Assembly: GCA_039934475.1 (NCBI GenBank)
Contig: JBDTMC010000131.1
Coordinates: forward strand, 1 to 17,000
From: JBDTMC01 sp039934475
GTDB taxonomy: Bacteria > Acidobacteriota > Terriglobia > Bryobacterales > Bryobacteraceae
Length of the DNA: 17,000 nt
Direction: 5' to 3'
The notes below the pieces were generated by a model. It searched no databases. It saw only the letters and a program-made list of their open reading frames with translations, and had not been told where the DNA came from. The translations under genes were made by a program, and so were the position numbers. Of the stretch, positions 1 to 6,456 are shown in pieces; positions within the stretch are counted from its first letter, which is position 1, and each line of letters opens with the position of its first letter.

Positions 1-259
1 TGATTACCGCCAGATGTTAGGCTTCTACATCCGCGACCCCGGCGATGGCTTTTCGTTCGACGACCTCAGCCATGCCGCGGTCTCCAATCCCGCCGAATCG
101 GTAACTGACCACATGAACGTTCGCGAGGAGCGTGGCATGCGGCCGGGTGGGTTTGGCATCGCGATGGCTCGCAGTTTGCTCGATGGCCTCTACTATAACG
201 AGAAGGGCAACGAGGTCATCCTCATCAAGAATTTCCACGCCCCCAAGAACCCGGCTTAG
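1..259 (+). CDS. ATP-binding protein, RsbW-like anti-sigma/histidine-kinase-type ATPase (3' part)
   Basis: The reading frame is open from the left edge, so the start and the N-box half lie outside the window. The visible ~85 residues hold the C-terminal half of a GHKL (HATPase_c_2) fold: a G1-type motif DPGDGF, then a G2-type glycine loop RPGGFGIAMAR that would close over ATP, then a final beta-strand segment NEVILIKNF. Spacing and the very short tail after the last strand fit stand-alone RsbW/SpoIIAB-type anti-sigma factor kinases rather than full sensor kinases, but a C-terminal kinase domain of a larger protein cannot be excluded. The family binds a sigma factor or phosphorylates an antagonist in the cytoplasm; which partner is unknown here. 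Its TAG overlaps the TAA of the convergent gene by four bases. Confidence 0.85.
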   Translation, partial: DYRQMLGFYIRDPGDGFSFDDLSHAAVSNPAESVTDHMNVREERGMRPGGFGIAMARSLLDGLYYNEKGNEVILIKNFHAPKNPA

Positions 260-1071
260 CGCCGTTCTTTGGCCAAGCGTTCCCGGAAGGCCTTTTCGTA
301 GCTGTCCACCGCCTCCTTGTACCCTTGCGGGTCTATAAAGCTTCCGGCTTTCAGTTTCTCCTGCATGTGATACTGCGAAGCGTGTCCGGCGACCCAAATC
401 TCCGGAGTCAATTGCTTCTGCCGCGCGAACGACCGCGTGTAGTCCTCAACGATTTGCGGGTACTTCGTGTTGCCAACAAGTGGCATCACTACCGAACCCA
501 TGTTGACGATGGCCACGGAGCGCGCCTTGCCGCCGTCCATCACCGTCATCGTGTACGTCACGCTGCCCTTCGTATGGCCAGGAGTAGAAACTACGTTAAG
601 TTCGGTTCCACCCAAACTGACTACGTCGCCGTCCTTCAGCCGGCGGTCCACCTTCATCGGTTTAAAGCGCTGCGCCACGCCGAAGAAAGGGTCGCTCTTG
701 CCGCCGTCTTCCATGATCGGCGCATCGGCTTCCGTGGCATACACCTTGGCGCCAGAGATCTTCTGCACCTCCGCCATGGCCGCGACGTGGTCAAAGTGAG
801 CCTGCATCGTGAGCAGGATTTTCACATCCTCCAGCCGGTAGCCAAGCTTCTGGATGCTTGCCCGCAAGAGGGGTGTGGAATCGGCTAAGCCCGTGTTGAT
901 GAGGATGTGCCCCTGCGGCGTGGCGATGAGGAAACAGGCCAGATCCTCCGTGCCCACGTAGTAGAGGTTGCCCGCAATTTTATGCGGCGGAAAGGGACGC
1001 ACCCAACTCTCATTCTGTTGAGCGGCAAGCAGGAAGGGAAGGAAGAGGCGGCGAACAAAAAGCGCATACAT
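256..1071 (-). CDS. Subclass B3 metallo-beta-lactamase-like hydrolase, exported, Gln-type zinc site
   Basis: A 271-aa protein with a short signal peptide (hydrophobic residues about 5-17, ending LLAAQQ) and an MBL-fold hydrolase domain. Metal ligands are visible: Q90-A-H92-F-D94-H95, H166 in TPGHTKGS, and H230 in VAGHAS. B3 enzymes normally have His at the first position (BBL 116). Here it is Gln, as in GOB enzymes. The segment GGKSDPFFG resembles the loop after the metal motif in B3 enzymes. The expected place is the periplasm, hydrolysing beta-lactams or other lactone/amide substrates; activity is inferred from family only. ATG at 1071 is chosen because the signal peptide starts there; a GTG lies directly upstream at 1074 and GGGAGG lies 15 bases upstream of the ATG. 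The frame extends further upstream, but that extension overlaps osmC and looks like no protein family. It lies 26 bp behind osmC. Confidence 0.9.
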   Translation of the reverse strand: MYALFVRRLFLPFLLAAQQNESWVRPFPPHKIAGNLYYVGTEDLACFLIATPQGHILINTGLADSTPLLRASIQKLGYRLEDVKILLTMQAHFDHVAAMAEVQKISGAKVYATEADAPIMEDGGKSDPFFGVAQRFKPMKVDRRLKDGDVVSLGGTELNVVSTPGHTKGSVTYTMTVMDGGKARSVAIVNMGSVVMPLVGNTKYPQIVEDYTRSFARQKQLTPEIWVAGHASQYHMQEKLKAGSFIDPQGYKEAVDSYEKAFRERLAKERR

Positions 1072-1097
1072 CACAGTATCGCGCACCCTCCCAAAGG

Positions 1098-1523
1098 TTA
1101 GCTCTCCAGTTTCGCGTCCATGCTGATCTTGGCATTCAGCAGCTTCGAAATCGGGCATCCGAGTTCTGCCCGCTTGGCCGCCGCCTGGAACTTCTCGTCC
1201 ACTGCCCCGGGGATCTTTGCCGTCACCTTCAACCGGCTCTCCGTGATCGTGAAGCCGCTTTCGAGCTTCTCCAGCACGATCTCCGCCGTGGTCTCTATCT
1301 TCTCCGCCGTGTAGCCCTCTTCGCCCAATTGAACGGAGAGCGCCATCGTGAAACACCCGGCGTGGGCCGCAGCCACCAACTCTTCCGGGTTGGTTCCCTG
1401 GCCCTGCTCAAAGCGGGTGTGGAACGAATAAGGGGTCGACGAGAGAACGCCGCTGGCGGTGGAGATAGCGCCTTTGCCGTCTTTCAGTCCGCCTTGCCAT
1501 TGTGCAGTTGCTTTGCGAGTCAT
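1098..1523 (-). CDS. osmC: OsmC/Ohr-family organic hydroperoxide reductase
   Basis: A 141-aa protein of normal OsmC length. The two redox cysteines are present: C57 in AAHAGCFTMAL (peroxidatic) and C123 in LGCPISKLL (resolving), with E48 in NPEELVAAAH and R37 as the usual active-site helpers. OsmC enzymes detoxify organic hydroperoxides in the cytoplasm using a Cys-Cys cycle, commonly reduced by lipoyl proteins. The NPEELVAAAHAGCF motif and the N-terminal tract (TRKATAQWQGGLKDGKG) fit the OsmC branch better than Ohr. ATG at 1523 is the only sensible start; no strong Shine-Dalgarno is seen. It is preceded on the same strand by the M23 gene (48 bp) and followed by the metallo-beta-lactamase (26 bp), so cotranscription is likely at least with the latter. 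Confidence 0.93.
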   Translation of the reverse strand: MTRKATAQWQGGLKDGKGAISTASGVLSSTPYSFHTRFEQGQGTNPEELVAAAHAGCFTMALSVQLGEEGYTAEKIETTAEIVLEKLESGFTITESRLKVTAKIPGAVDEKFQAAAKRAELGCPISKLLNAKISMDAKLES

Positions 1524-1571
1524 CGTTCTATCCGATGATCCCGAACCCGAAAACGTTTCGACTTTTGCGAT

Positions 1572-2879
1572 TTACGTCTTTGGCATTTTGCTCAGCACGC
1601 GGTCTTTAATCCAGTGCTCGTCCCACCATTCCACCGGGTTCACCTGGACGCCATCCACTTGCATGCTGAAGTGCAGGTGATCGCCTCCGGCCAATCCGGT
1701 GGCGCCGCTCTTGCCCATGATTTGGCCTCGTTTCACGGCCTCCCCAGGCTTAACTCCGATCTCGCTCAAGTGGGCGTAGATCGATTGCAGGCCGTAGCCA
1801 TGGTCCACCACTATGCAGTTGCCGTAGATGCCCAACCGGTCGGCCCACACTACGATGCCATCGTTGGACGCCGCCACTCCGACGTGCTGCGTTACCGAAA
1901 GATCGAAGCCGAGGTGCGTCTGTTCATCTACCTTCTTGCCCTGGTACATATACGACCGCGTATCGGCGAACTGTGATTCCACTTTTGAGTTGCCCAACTG
2001 TTGGAACGGCCCGGTCCACAGAAACTTCTCAGCGGTCTTCAATCGAAGGTCGGCAATGACCTTGTTGTTCTCTCGCCGCAAGTCGCCGTTGATCTTCAGG
2101 AAGCGCGGCAGCAGGTCGCCCGATCCTTGGGGATCAATCTCAGGAACCACTTTCTGGAGGAAGGAGTCAGCCAAATCCAGGTCGCGCTTGCGAAACGGCT
2201 TCGGGAATATCTTGAACCAGAACCGCGCCGTCACCTCCGAACCGGCCGGGTTTCGTGCGTAGACAACGGGCACCGTGTCCACCGGCGTATCCCAAGTGAA
2301 TGCAAACAAGCTGAACCGCTCGTTCTCCTTGCCGCCCGGCATAGGGAAACTGCGAAACGTGTGCTTGCCCACTCTGACGCCAGCCTCGGTCCAATAGCCG
2401 CCCAAGGTGAAGGTCACTAACTCGCAGCCCCCCTGATTGATATAGTGCTGAAAGCCATCGGCAGAGACAGAAGGCGGGCGCAAAATCACTTCAATGTCCC
2501 GCGAAATCTCGTCGGTGGAGCCGCGCAGATCGGCCGAATCGGCTGCTACCACCAGCTTCGCCTTACCCTCTTTTACGGCCGCGGCCTGCTTTTGCCCAGC
2601 CGTGAATTTCACTTCCTGGGGAGCCTGTTTGTGGCGCCAGAATCCAAAGCGGTGCGCCTCGCCCTTCTGTTCGTAAATCGGGTACCGCTGCCCGTTCTGT
2701 TCCAGATAAACTGTCAGGCGCTTGATCCCCGACGCGTTGTCTACCGTAATGGACATCGGCGTTTCAGAGCCCACCACCTTCAATTCCGGCGGCACCTTCA
2801 GGTCCGTGTGATGCGAAAGGGCGAGCAGGCCGCCAAACGCTGCCGCTACCAGCAGCACCAGAATCAACAAATACTTCAT
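1572..2879 (-). CDS. Membrane-anchored M23 peptidoglycan endopeptidase
   Basis: A 435-aa protein. One N-terminal transmembrane segment (about residues 3-21, KYLLILVLLVAAAFGGLLAL) is followed by a ~300-residue beta-rich extracytoplasmic region of unknown fold and a C-terminal LytM/M23 domain (about 318-418). Zinc ligands are intact: H322 and D326 in HLGFD, and H403 in GDHLHF, with H401 and H370 (YAHL) as catalytic histidines. It should therefore be an active zinc endopeptidase, not a degenerate EnvC/NlpD-type activator, cutting peptide cross-links in peptidoglycan. ATG at 2879 is preferred because GAAGGTG sits four bases upstream and the membrane anchor begins there; an earlier in-frame start would add 22 residues overlapping the previous gene. 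It follows the DHS-like gene by 20 bp, so it is probably in the same operon. Confidence 0.9.
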   Translation of the reverse strand: MKYLLILVLLVAAAFGGLLALSHHTDLKVPPELKVVGSETPMSITVDNASGIKRLTVYLEQNGQRYPIYEQKGEAHRFGFWRHKQAPQEVKFTAGQKQAAAVKEGKAKLVVAADSADLRGSTDEISRDIEVILRPPSVSADGFQHYINQGGCELVTFTLGGYWTEAGVRVGKHTFRSFPMPGGKENERFSLFAFTWDTPVDTVPVVYARNPAGSEVTARFWFKIFPKPFRKRDLDLADSFLQKVVPEIDPQGSGDLLPRFLKINGDLRRENNKVIADLRLKTAEKFLWTGPFQQLGNSKVESQFADTRSYMYQGKKVDEQTHLGFDLSVTQHVGVAASNDGIVVWADRLGIYGNCIVVDHGYGLQSIYAHLSEIGVKPGEAVKRGQIMGKSGATGLAGGDHLHFSMQVDGVQVNPVEWWDEHWIKDRVLSKMPKT

Positions 2880-2899
2880 ATCACCTTCAGAGTATCGCT

Positions 2900-4156
2900 T
2901 TAGAGGGTCGCGGCCAGAGGATAACCCAGTGTGTCCTTCAGCCATTCCGCGTTGGCCAGTACATCGTCGCCCAGGCGCGTCAGCAGATGTTCGCGCTTGT
3001 CAAACAGCCGGTAACCCTCTCGGGGACGCAGGTAACCGCGTGCCTTGGCGTCGCGCTCGGTCACAGCTTCCAGACCCTCATCCTTCGCCATGGCCTCATA
3101 GCGCGCCCGCTTTTCCAGTAGCGCCTTCACCAGGAACGGCATCACCGTGGAGTAGTCGCCCTGCATACTTTCCGTTGTCTGCCGGTACGTGTCTTTGTCC
3201 ACCTTGCCCCAAGTGACGGCCTCCGCCGGCGGGCAGGATGACAGTGACCCGTCGGTCACCGGCGCTGTGACTATCTGCACGTCAAACAAGTAGCCACGCA
3301 CGTCCGGCAAGCCCAGCACCTGGCCCAGTGCGGGCTCCGGTTGGAGGTTGAAATTCTTCGGCACGCCGCCACCCAGAATCAGCGTTCCCAGCGCGTGGAC
3401 GTCGTTTTCAAACAAACCCCAACGATGATAGGCGCACGCCTCGTACACCTCGGCGTGAAGGTCCAGTTCGAAGCGATAGTCGTCGATCAGCCCAGCCTTC
3501 TTCATGGCCCACAGCTTCATTGAATTCAGAAAAACGCTGCCGTCGGCCGGCGCGCCAACAAACACGGGAAGAGCCAGCTTGTGACAAGTGGCCAGCAGTC
3601 CCGCGCGCACGCCGTTGCGCTCTTCCTGTGCCGCAAAGTAGCGGCCCAGGCGATGGCGCATCTCAGTGCCCGTCATCTTGTGTTGGAATTCGGGATTCGA
3701 CAAAACGGCGGTAAGGAAACGATCCTGATCCAGCAGCACATCCTCATCGAAGGCCATGTCGGTAACGCGGATGGTTTTTTCATCGCGCAGCGCGGCATCG
3801 TCACTATTGATCGACACCTCGTGAATCGGGTCGATATGCGCGTCCAGGCTGCGATGGCCATCGTGATAGCAGACCGCGTCAGTGGTGCTGAGGTAAGCCA
3901 CCCAGCCCGTCTCCAGCAGCGGAATCAGCCATGCCTGGTGCTGGCCGGAAACCGTCACCGGGCCGGCAACGGCAACCGTCAGCGGGCAACCCATCCCGAT
4001 CGCCTGATCGAGAATGCTGTAGATGCGTCGAATGTAGGCGCCGCCGAAAGCCGGCAGGCAATGGAGCAGCAGGTCCTCCATCGTCTCGCACTCATCCACG
4101 CGGCGCACCCGCACAGTGCGGCGAGGTTTCTCCATACCACTTCCGTTGTGAGTCAT
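2900..4156 (-). CDS. Deoxyhypusine synthase-like protein
   Basis: A 418-aa protein with clear deoxyhypusine synthase (DHS) signatures: GTLILGGGVPKNF (257-269, NAD-binding and family hallmark), APADGSVF (202-209), VTAPVTDGS (296-304) and EAVTWGK (312-318). The lysine K318 aligns with the lysine of eukaryotic DHS that carries the aminobutyl intermediate from spermidine. DHS modifies eIF5A in eukaryotes and archaea. Bacteria lack eIF5A, and bacterial homologues have instead been linked to polyamine chemistry such as homospermidine formation; that role is an inference here. ATG 4156 gives the longest form, six bases after the ATPase gene; ATG 4135 has a better upstream GGAAG and could be the real start. 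A long frame on the opposite strand is a shadow. The gene sits between the ATPase and the M23 peptidase. Confidence 0.88.
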   Translation of the reverse strand: MTHNGSGMEKPRRTVRVRRVDECETMEDLLLHCLPAFGGAYIRRIYSILDQAIGMGCPLTVAVAGPVTVSGQHQAWLIPLLETGWVAYLSTTDAVCYHDGHRSLDAHIDPIHEVSINSDDAALRDEKTIRVTDMAFDEDVLLDQDRFLTAVLSNPEFQHKMTGTEMRHRLGRYFAAQEERNGVRAGLLATCHKLALPVFVGAPADGSVFLNSMKLWAMKKAGLIDDYRFELDLHAEVYEACAYHRWGLFENDVHALGTLILGGGVPKNFNLQPEPALGQVLGLPDVRGYLFDVQIVTAPVTDGSLSSCPPAEAVTWGKVDKDTYRQTTESMQGDYSTVMPFLVKALLEKRARYEAMAKDEGLEAVTERDAKARGYLRPREGYRLFDKREHLLTRLGDDVLANAEWLKDTLGYPLAATL

Positions 4157-4162
4157 CGCGGC

Positions 4163-4762
4163 CTACTGAAGGGTGCTCCCGCCCTGCACGCCCATCGACA
4201 TGTCGGCTACGTTCTTGTTCTTGTGATTGTCGAGGTTGATTACGTACGTTTCCTTGGCGTCGATCAGCACCGGCGAATGCGTGGCGCAGATGATGCGGAA
4301 CCCGTGCTTCTCCACCAGCTCCATCAACATCTTCAAAATGCGCCGCTGGTTCGATACGGAAAGCGCCATCTCCGGCTCATCCAACAGCAGGATGGTGCCT
4401 TCGGGCAGGGAAGGGAAGTTCTGCTGGAACATCGCCAGCATCACCTGTCCGTGGCTCGCCATTTGCAGAAACTCCAGCATCTCCGGCTGGTCTTTGAACA
4501 GGTCCAGCTGCGTGCGCGGGTTGTGCGCTTCCGCGTCGAACAGGAACGATTTTCCGATCGTCACCTTGCCTGGGTCGAGACGGTAAATGTAGCCATCCAC
4601 CTGTTCGCCCTTCAGCGCGTAGTGGATGGAGTGCAACAATGTCGACTTCCCCGATCCGTTCTCGCCCTGCAGCATCACCAACGGATGGGACAGATCGACG
4701 ATCATCGGCATGTGAAAGTTTAAGTTCACGAAGACGGGGTGGGCCAGGATTTTCAAATACAA
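4163..4762 (-). CDS. Small stand-alone ABC/AAA-type ATPase (COG3910-like), TTG start
   Basis: A 199-aa cytoplasmic protein carrying a complete ABC-type nucleotide site: Walker A GENGSGKST (33-41), a signature-like SHGQ (103-106), Walker B ILLLDEPEMALS (124-135) with the catalytic Glu, and the H-loop ATHSPVL (160-166). The order and the SHGx motif resemble the predicted ATPases of COG3910, but the protein is shorter than most of them. There is no membrane partner, so it is not a transporter; relatives are generally uncharacterised. The start is TTG at 4762: an in-frame TGA lies 12 bases upstream and GAGGAG (4776-4771) is eight bases before the TTG. An ATG at 4770 right after GAGGAG is out of frame and ends after five codons. 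It lies between the 157-aa unknown (32 bp) and the DHS-like gene (6 bp). Confidence 0.85.
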   Translation of the reverse strand: MYLKILAHPVFVNLNFHMPMIVDLSHPLVMLQGENGSGKSTLLHSIHYALKGEQVDGYIYRLDPGKVTIGKSFLFDAEAHNPRTQLDLFKDQPEMLEFLQMASHGQVMLAMFQQNFPSLPEGTILLLDEPEMALSVSNQRRILKMLMELVEKHGFRIICATHSPVLIDAKETYVINLDNHKNKNVADMSMGVQGGSTLQ

Positions 4763-4770
4763 ACCAGCAT

Positions 4771-4776
4771 CTCCTC
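4771..4776 (-). promoter_or_regulatory. Shine-Dalgarno GAGGAG deciding a TTG start
   Basis: GAGGAG on the minus strand stands eight bases before TTG 4762 of the ATPase gene. The adjacent ATG at 4770 is in another frame and reads only five codons (M-L-V-C-I) before TGA. The only longer frame open to the SD is the TTG frame, so this site fixes the ATPase start. Confidence 0.6.
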
Positions 4777-4794
4777 AGACGTTCCAGATATCTT

Positions 4795-5268
4795 CTAGGA
4801 TACCTTGTGCAGCCTCAGAACCGTTCGGAAGAAGACCGAGGCCAGCGCGGTTGTCAGCAGTTGGATGGTGGGGATTGCTTCCGGTATCCCAGGAACCAGC
4901 AAGGTCACCAGTAAGGGACGCTCCGCGGCCGGTTGAAATGCACCGGGAGGCATCATTTGCAGGAATCCATTGATGATGCCTTGATCCGCCTCGGCGTCGA
5001 TGCCCGACAGCAGCAGGCTCATTGAGAGAGCCTTCCCCGCTGAATACAGCCCCGCCATGGCGACGCCGCCCGCTGCGGCATCCCATTCCAGTTCCATGTC
5101 GCCGCGCGTGAGGAAGGGAATGAGCTCACGAAACTGCCCTGGCTGTCCGCCCAGCCACTCTGCGAAAAGGCCGCAGATCTTTTCCCCCTCTTCCACTTGC
5201 GGCACCAGGTCCATGGAAGCGGACTCTACTTCTCCGGAATCGATGTGAACGGCCTGTACGTGAAACAC
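4795..5268 (-). CDS. Hypothetical protein, 157 aa, no recognised family
   Basis: I do not recognise a family. The protein is soluble-looking and alternates acidic helices (SGEVESASMDLVPQVEEGEK) with a hydrophobic, small-residue-rich middle (AAAGGVAMAGLYSAGKALSM) and a C-terminal stretch LLVTLLVPGIPEAIPTIQLLTTALASV that could be amphipathic or membrane-associating. No catalytic motif, cysteine pair or nucleotide site is visible. The start is uncertain: GTG 5268 gives the longest form, 16 bases after the PepSY-like gene, with no good Shine-Dalgarno; ATG 5214 has GGAGAAG 14 bases upstream. It precedes the small ATPase by 32 bp on the same strand, so the two may form a pair. An overlapping 103-codon frame (5086-4775) is less convincing. 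Reality as a gene is supported by its position filling the operon gap and by lack of an alternative. Confidence 0.65.
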   Translation of the reverse strand: MFHVQAVHIDSGEVESASMDLVPQVEEGEKICGLFAEWLGGQPGQFRELIPFLTRGDMELEWDAAAGGVAMAGLYSAGKALSMSLLLSGIDAEADQGIINGFLQMMPPGAFQPAAERPLLVTLLVPGIPEAIPTIQLLTTALASVFFRTVLRLHKVS

Positions 5269-5284
5269 GAAGTTAGGATAGCAA

Positions 5285-5869
5285 TCACACTCCGCCGGCG
5301 CGGATCAGCCACAACAGGGTCACGCCATACGCCAGGTTTGCGCCTAACAAAATTAGACCCCATGTGCGCTCCTGTTTCCTTAGCCACCACATCCAAATCC
5401 CGGTGACGCCCAGTCCGATGATGGCCAGCGCCACTACTGCCATCAGTGCGCCCCACAGCCGCAAGGGCAGATACTCCCGGCGCACTCCAGCGGCGTGGTG
5501 CAGGCGGTTCAGCATGCCCATCACTCCACTCACGCTGGTGCGCACTCGAACCAGTCCACTGGTCCGTTCGTAGGCGATCTCTCGAACCGTGCCCGGCACC
5601 ACTACCCGAACAGCGAACCCTGCCGGCGTCTCTTTCACTGATTCAATCTCGCCGCGAAACCCCTGCTTGGCCATCGTCTCTTCCGTAACTTGACGCCCGT
5701 CAACCATCCCTATGCCCGCCGATGACACTGACTCCGTCACCACCGGCTTCATCCGGAACCATGCTGAATGCGACATTTGCACTGCACTCACCCCGTACAT
5801 CAGCAATGCCGGCACGGCGAACACGCCGCACAGCAGGTGGACCGTCCTCAGAACCGGATAAGTCGTCAT
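5285..5869 (-). CDS. PepSY-associated TM-like membrane protein B
   Basis: A 194-aa membrane protein with an N-terminal helix (about 12-31), a ~90-residue extracytoplasmic segment that ends in LHHAAG (123-128), and two C-terminal helices (about 137-162 and 170-189) with GIWMWW at the end of the first. This order (TM, PepSY-like loop, L-H-x-A-x-G, TM, GxWxW, TM) is typical of PepSY-associated TM proteins, often linked to iron/siderophore reduction or haem handling at the membrane; substrate unknown here. H11 in RTVH and H124/H125 are possible haem or metal ligands. ATG 5869 overlaps the TGA of the preceding gene as ATGA, which fixes the start; a longer upstream frame is a shadow. It is a divergent paralogue of the gene directly upstream. 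Confidence 0.82.
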   Translation of the reverse strand: MTTYPVLRTVHLLCGVFAVPALLMYGVSAVQMSHSAWFRMKPVVTESVSSAGIGMVDGRQVTEETMAKQGFRGEIESVKETPAGFAVRVVVPGTVREIAYERTSGLVRVRTSVSGVMGMLNRLHHAAGVRREYLPLRLWGALMAVVALAIIGLGVTGIWMWWLRKQERTWGLILLGANLAYGVTLLWLIRAGGV

Positions 5870-6456
5870 CGGAAGACGCTCCACAGGGCCACCAGTGCGC
5901 CTGCGCCCAATGCCAACAGCGCCCACGCGGCCACATCGCGCGGCCGCGCCGCCAACCAAAGCCACAATCCTGTTAGGCAGAACCCGAGCAGCGTCCACAT
6001 GGCGCCCTCGTTCCACCATTCCCAGAACTTCACTAACGTCGGCGACTCGTCGTCGCCTGGGGTCGCCGCATGAATATCTTCCAGGAACAAGGCCAGGTTG
6101 TTACGGATCTCCTCTACACGGAGGCGGCCTTCTTTCTCCAAAACCACCACCCGGTGAATGCCGTTGATGTTATAAAAATCCAGCCGCAGATGATTGTCCG
6201 GCGTGCGTTGCAAAAACCAATCGGGTACCGGTCGCGCCATGGCAGGGTTCAGCGTGTCGTATACCAGTCGCGCCACCTGCTTGTCGGTAGCCGAAGCCGG
6301 AACCGTAAAAGGAATGTAGTGGACCGACTCCGGAGTCTGCGGACGGACGAAGCCGCCGTAGTAAGCCGCCGCTAGCCCCGCAATCCCGTATACGATCAAC
6401 TGCACGAATGTCAGCAACCCGGCATAGATGTGAATCGTACGAATGACAGCGGTCAA
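5866..6456 (-). CDS. PepSY-associated TM-like membrane protein A, TTG start
   Basis: A 196-aa membrane protein with the same plan as its neighbour: helix 1 (about 8-30) beginning VIRTIHIYAGL, extracytoplasmic loop with DFYNINGIHRVVVLEKEGRL (93-112) and EDIHAATPG (126-134), then helix 2 ending GLWLWL (163-168) and helix 3 (176-193). H9 and H129 match the histidines H11 and H124/125 of the second copy. The chosen start is TTG 6456, which overlaps the deacetylase TGA as TTGA and is preceded by AAGGGGAAGGA; a GTG at 6498 would add 14 charged residues inside the upstream gene. The family lies in the inner membrane and is often associated with iron or haem redox. Its partner is probably protein B, translated immediately downstream through ATGA. 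Confidence 0.82.
   Translation of the reverse strand: MTAVIRTIHIYAGLLTFVQLIVYGIAGLAAAYYGGFVRPQTPESVHYIPFTVPASATDKQVARLVYDTLNPAMARPVPDWFLQRTPDNHLRLDFYNINGIHRVVVLEKEGRLRVEEIRNNLALFLEDIHAATPGDDESPTLVKFWEWWNEGAMWTLLGFCLTGLWLWLAARPRDVAAWALLALGAGALVALWSVFR

Noticed and set aside
1072..1356. N-terminal extension of the metallo-beta-lactamase frame
   Set aside because: It overlaps osmC in another frame and has no protein-like character; the signal peptide begins at 1071.
3581..4723. A 380-codon open frame on the plus strand
   Set aside because: It lies antisense to the DHS-like and ATPase genes, both of which have family motifs; the translation is His/Arg/Gln-rich with no motif, typical of a GC-rich shadow frame.
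4775..5086. A 103-codon minus-strand frame overlapping the 157-aa protein
   Set aside because: Basic, Arg/Gly-rich, and it overlaps both the unknown and the region before the ATPase; the 157-aa frame better fills the gap.
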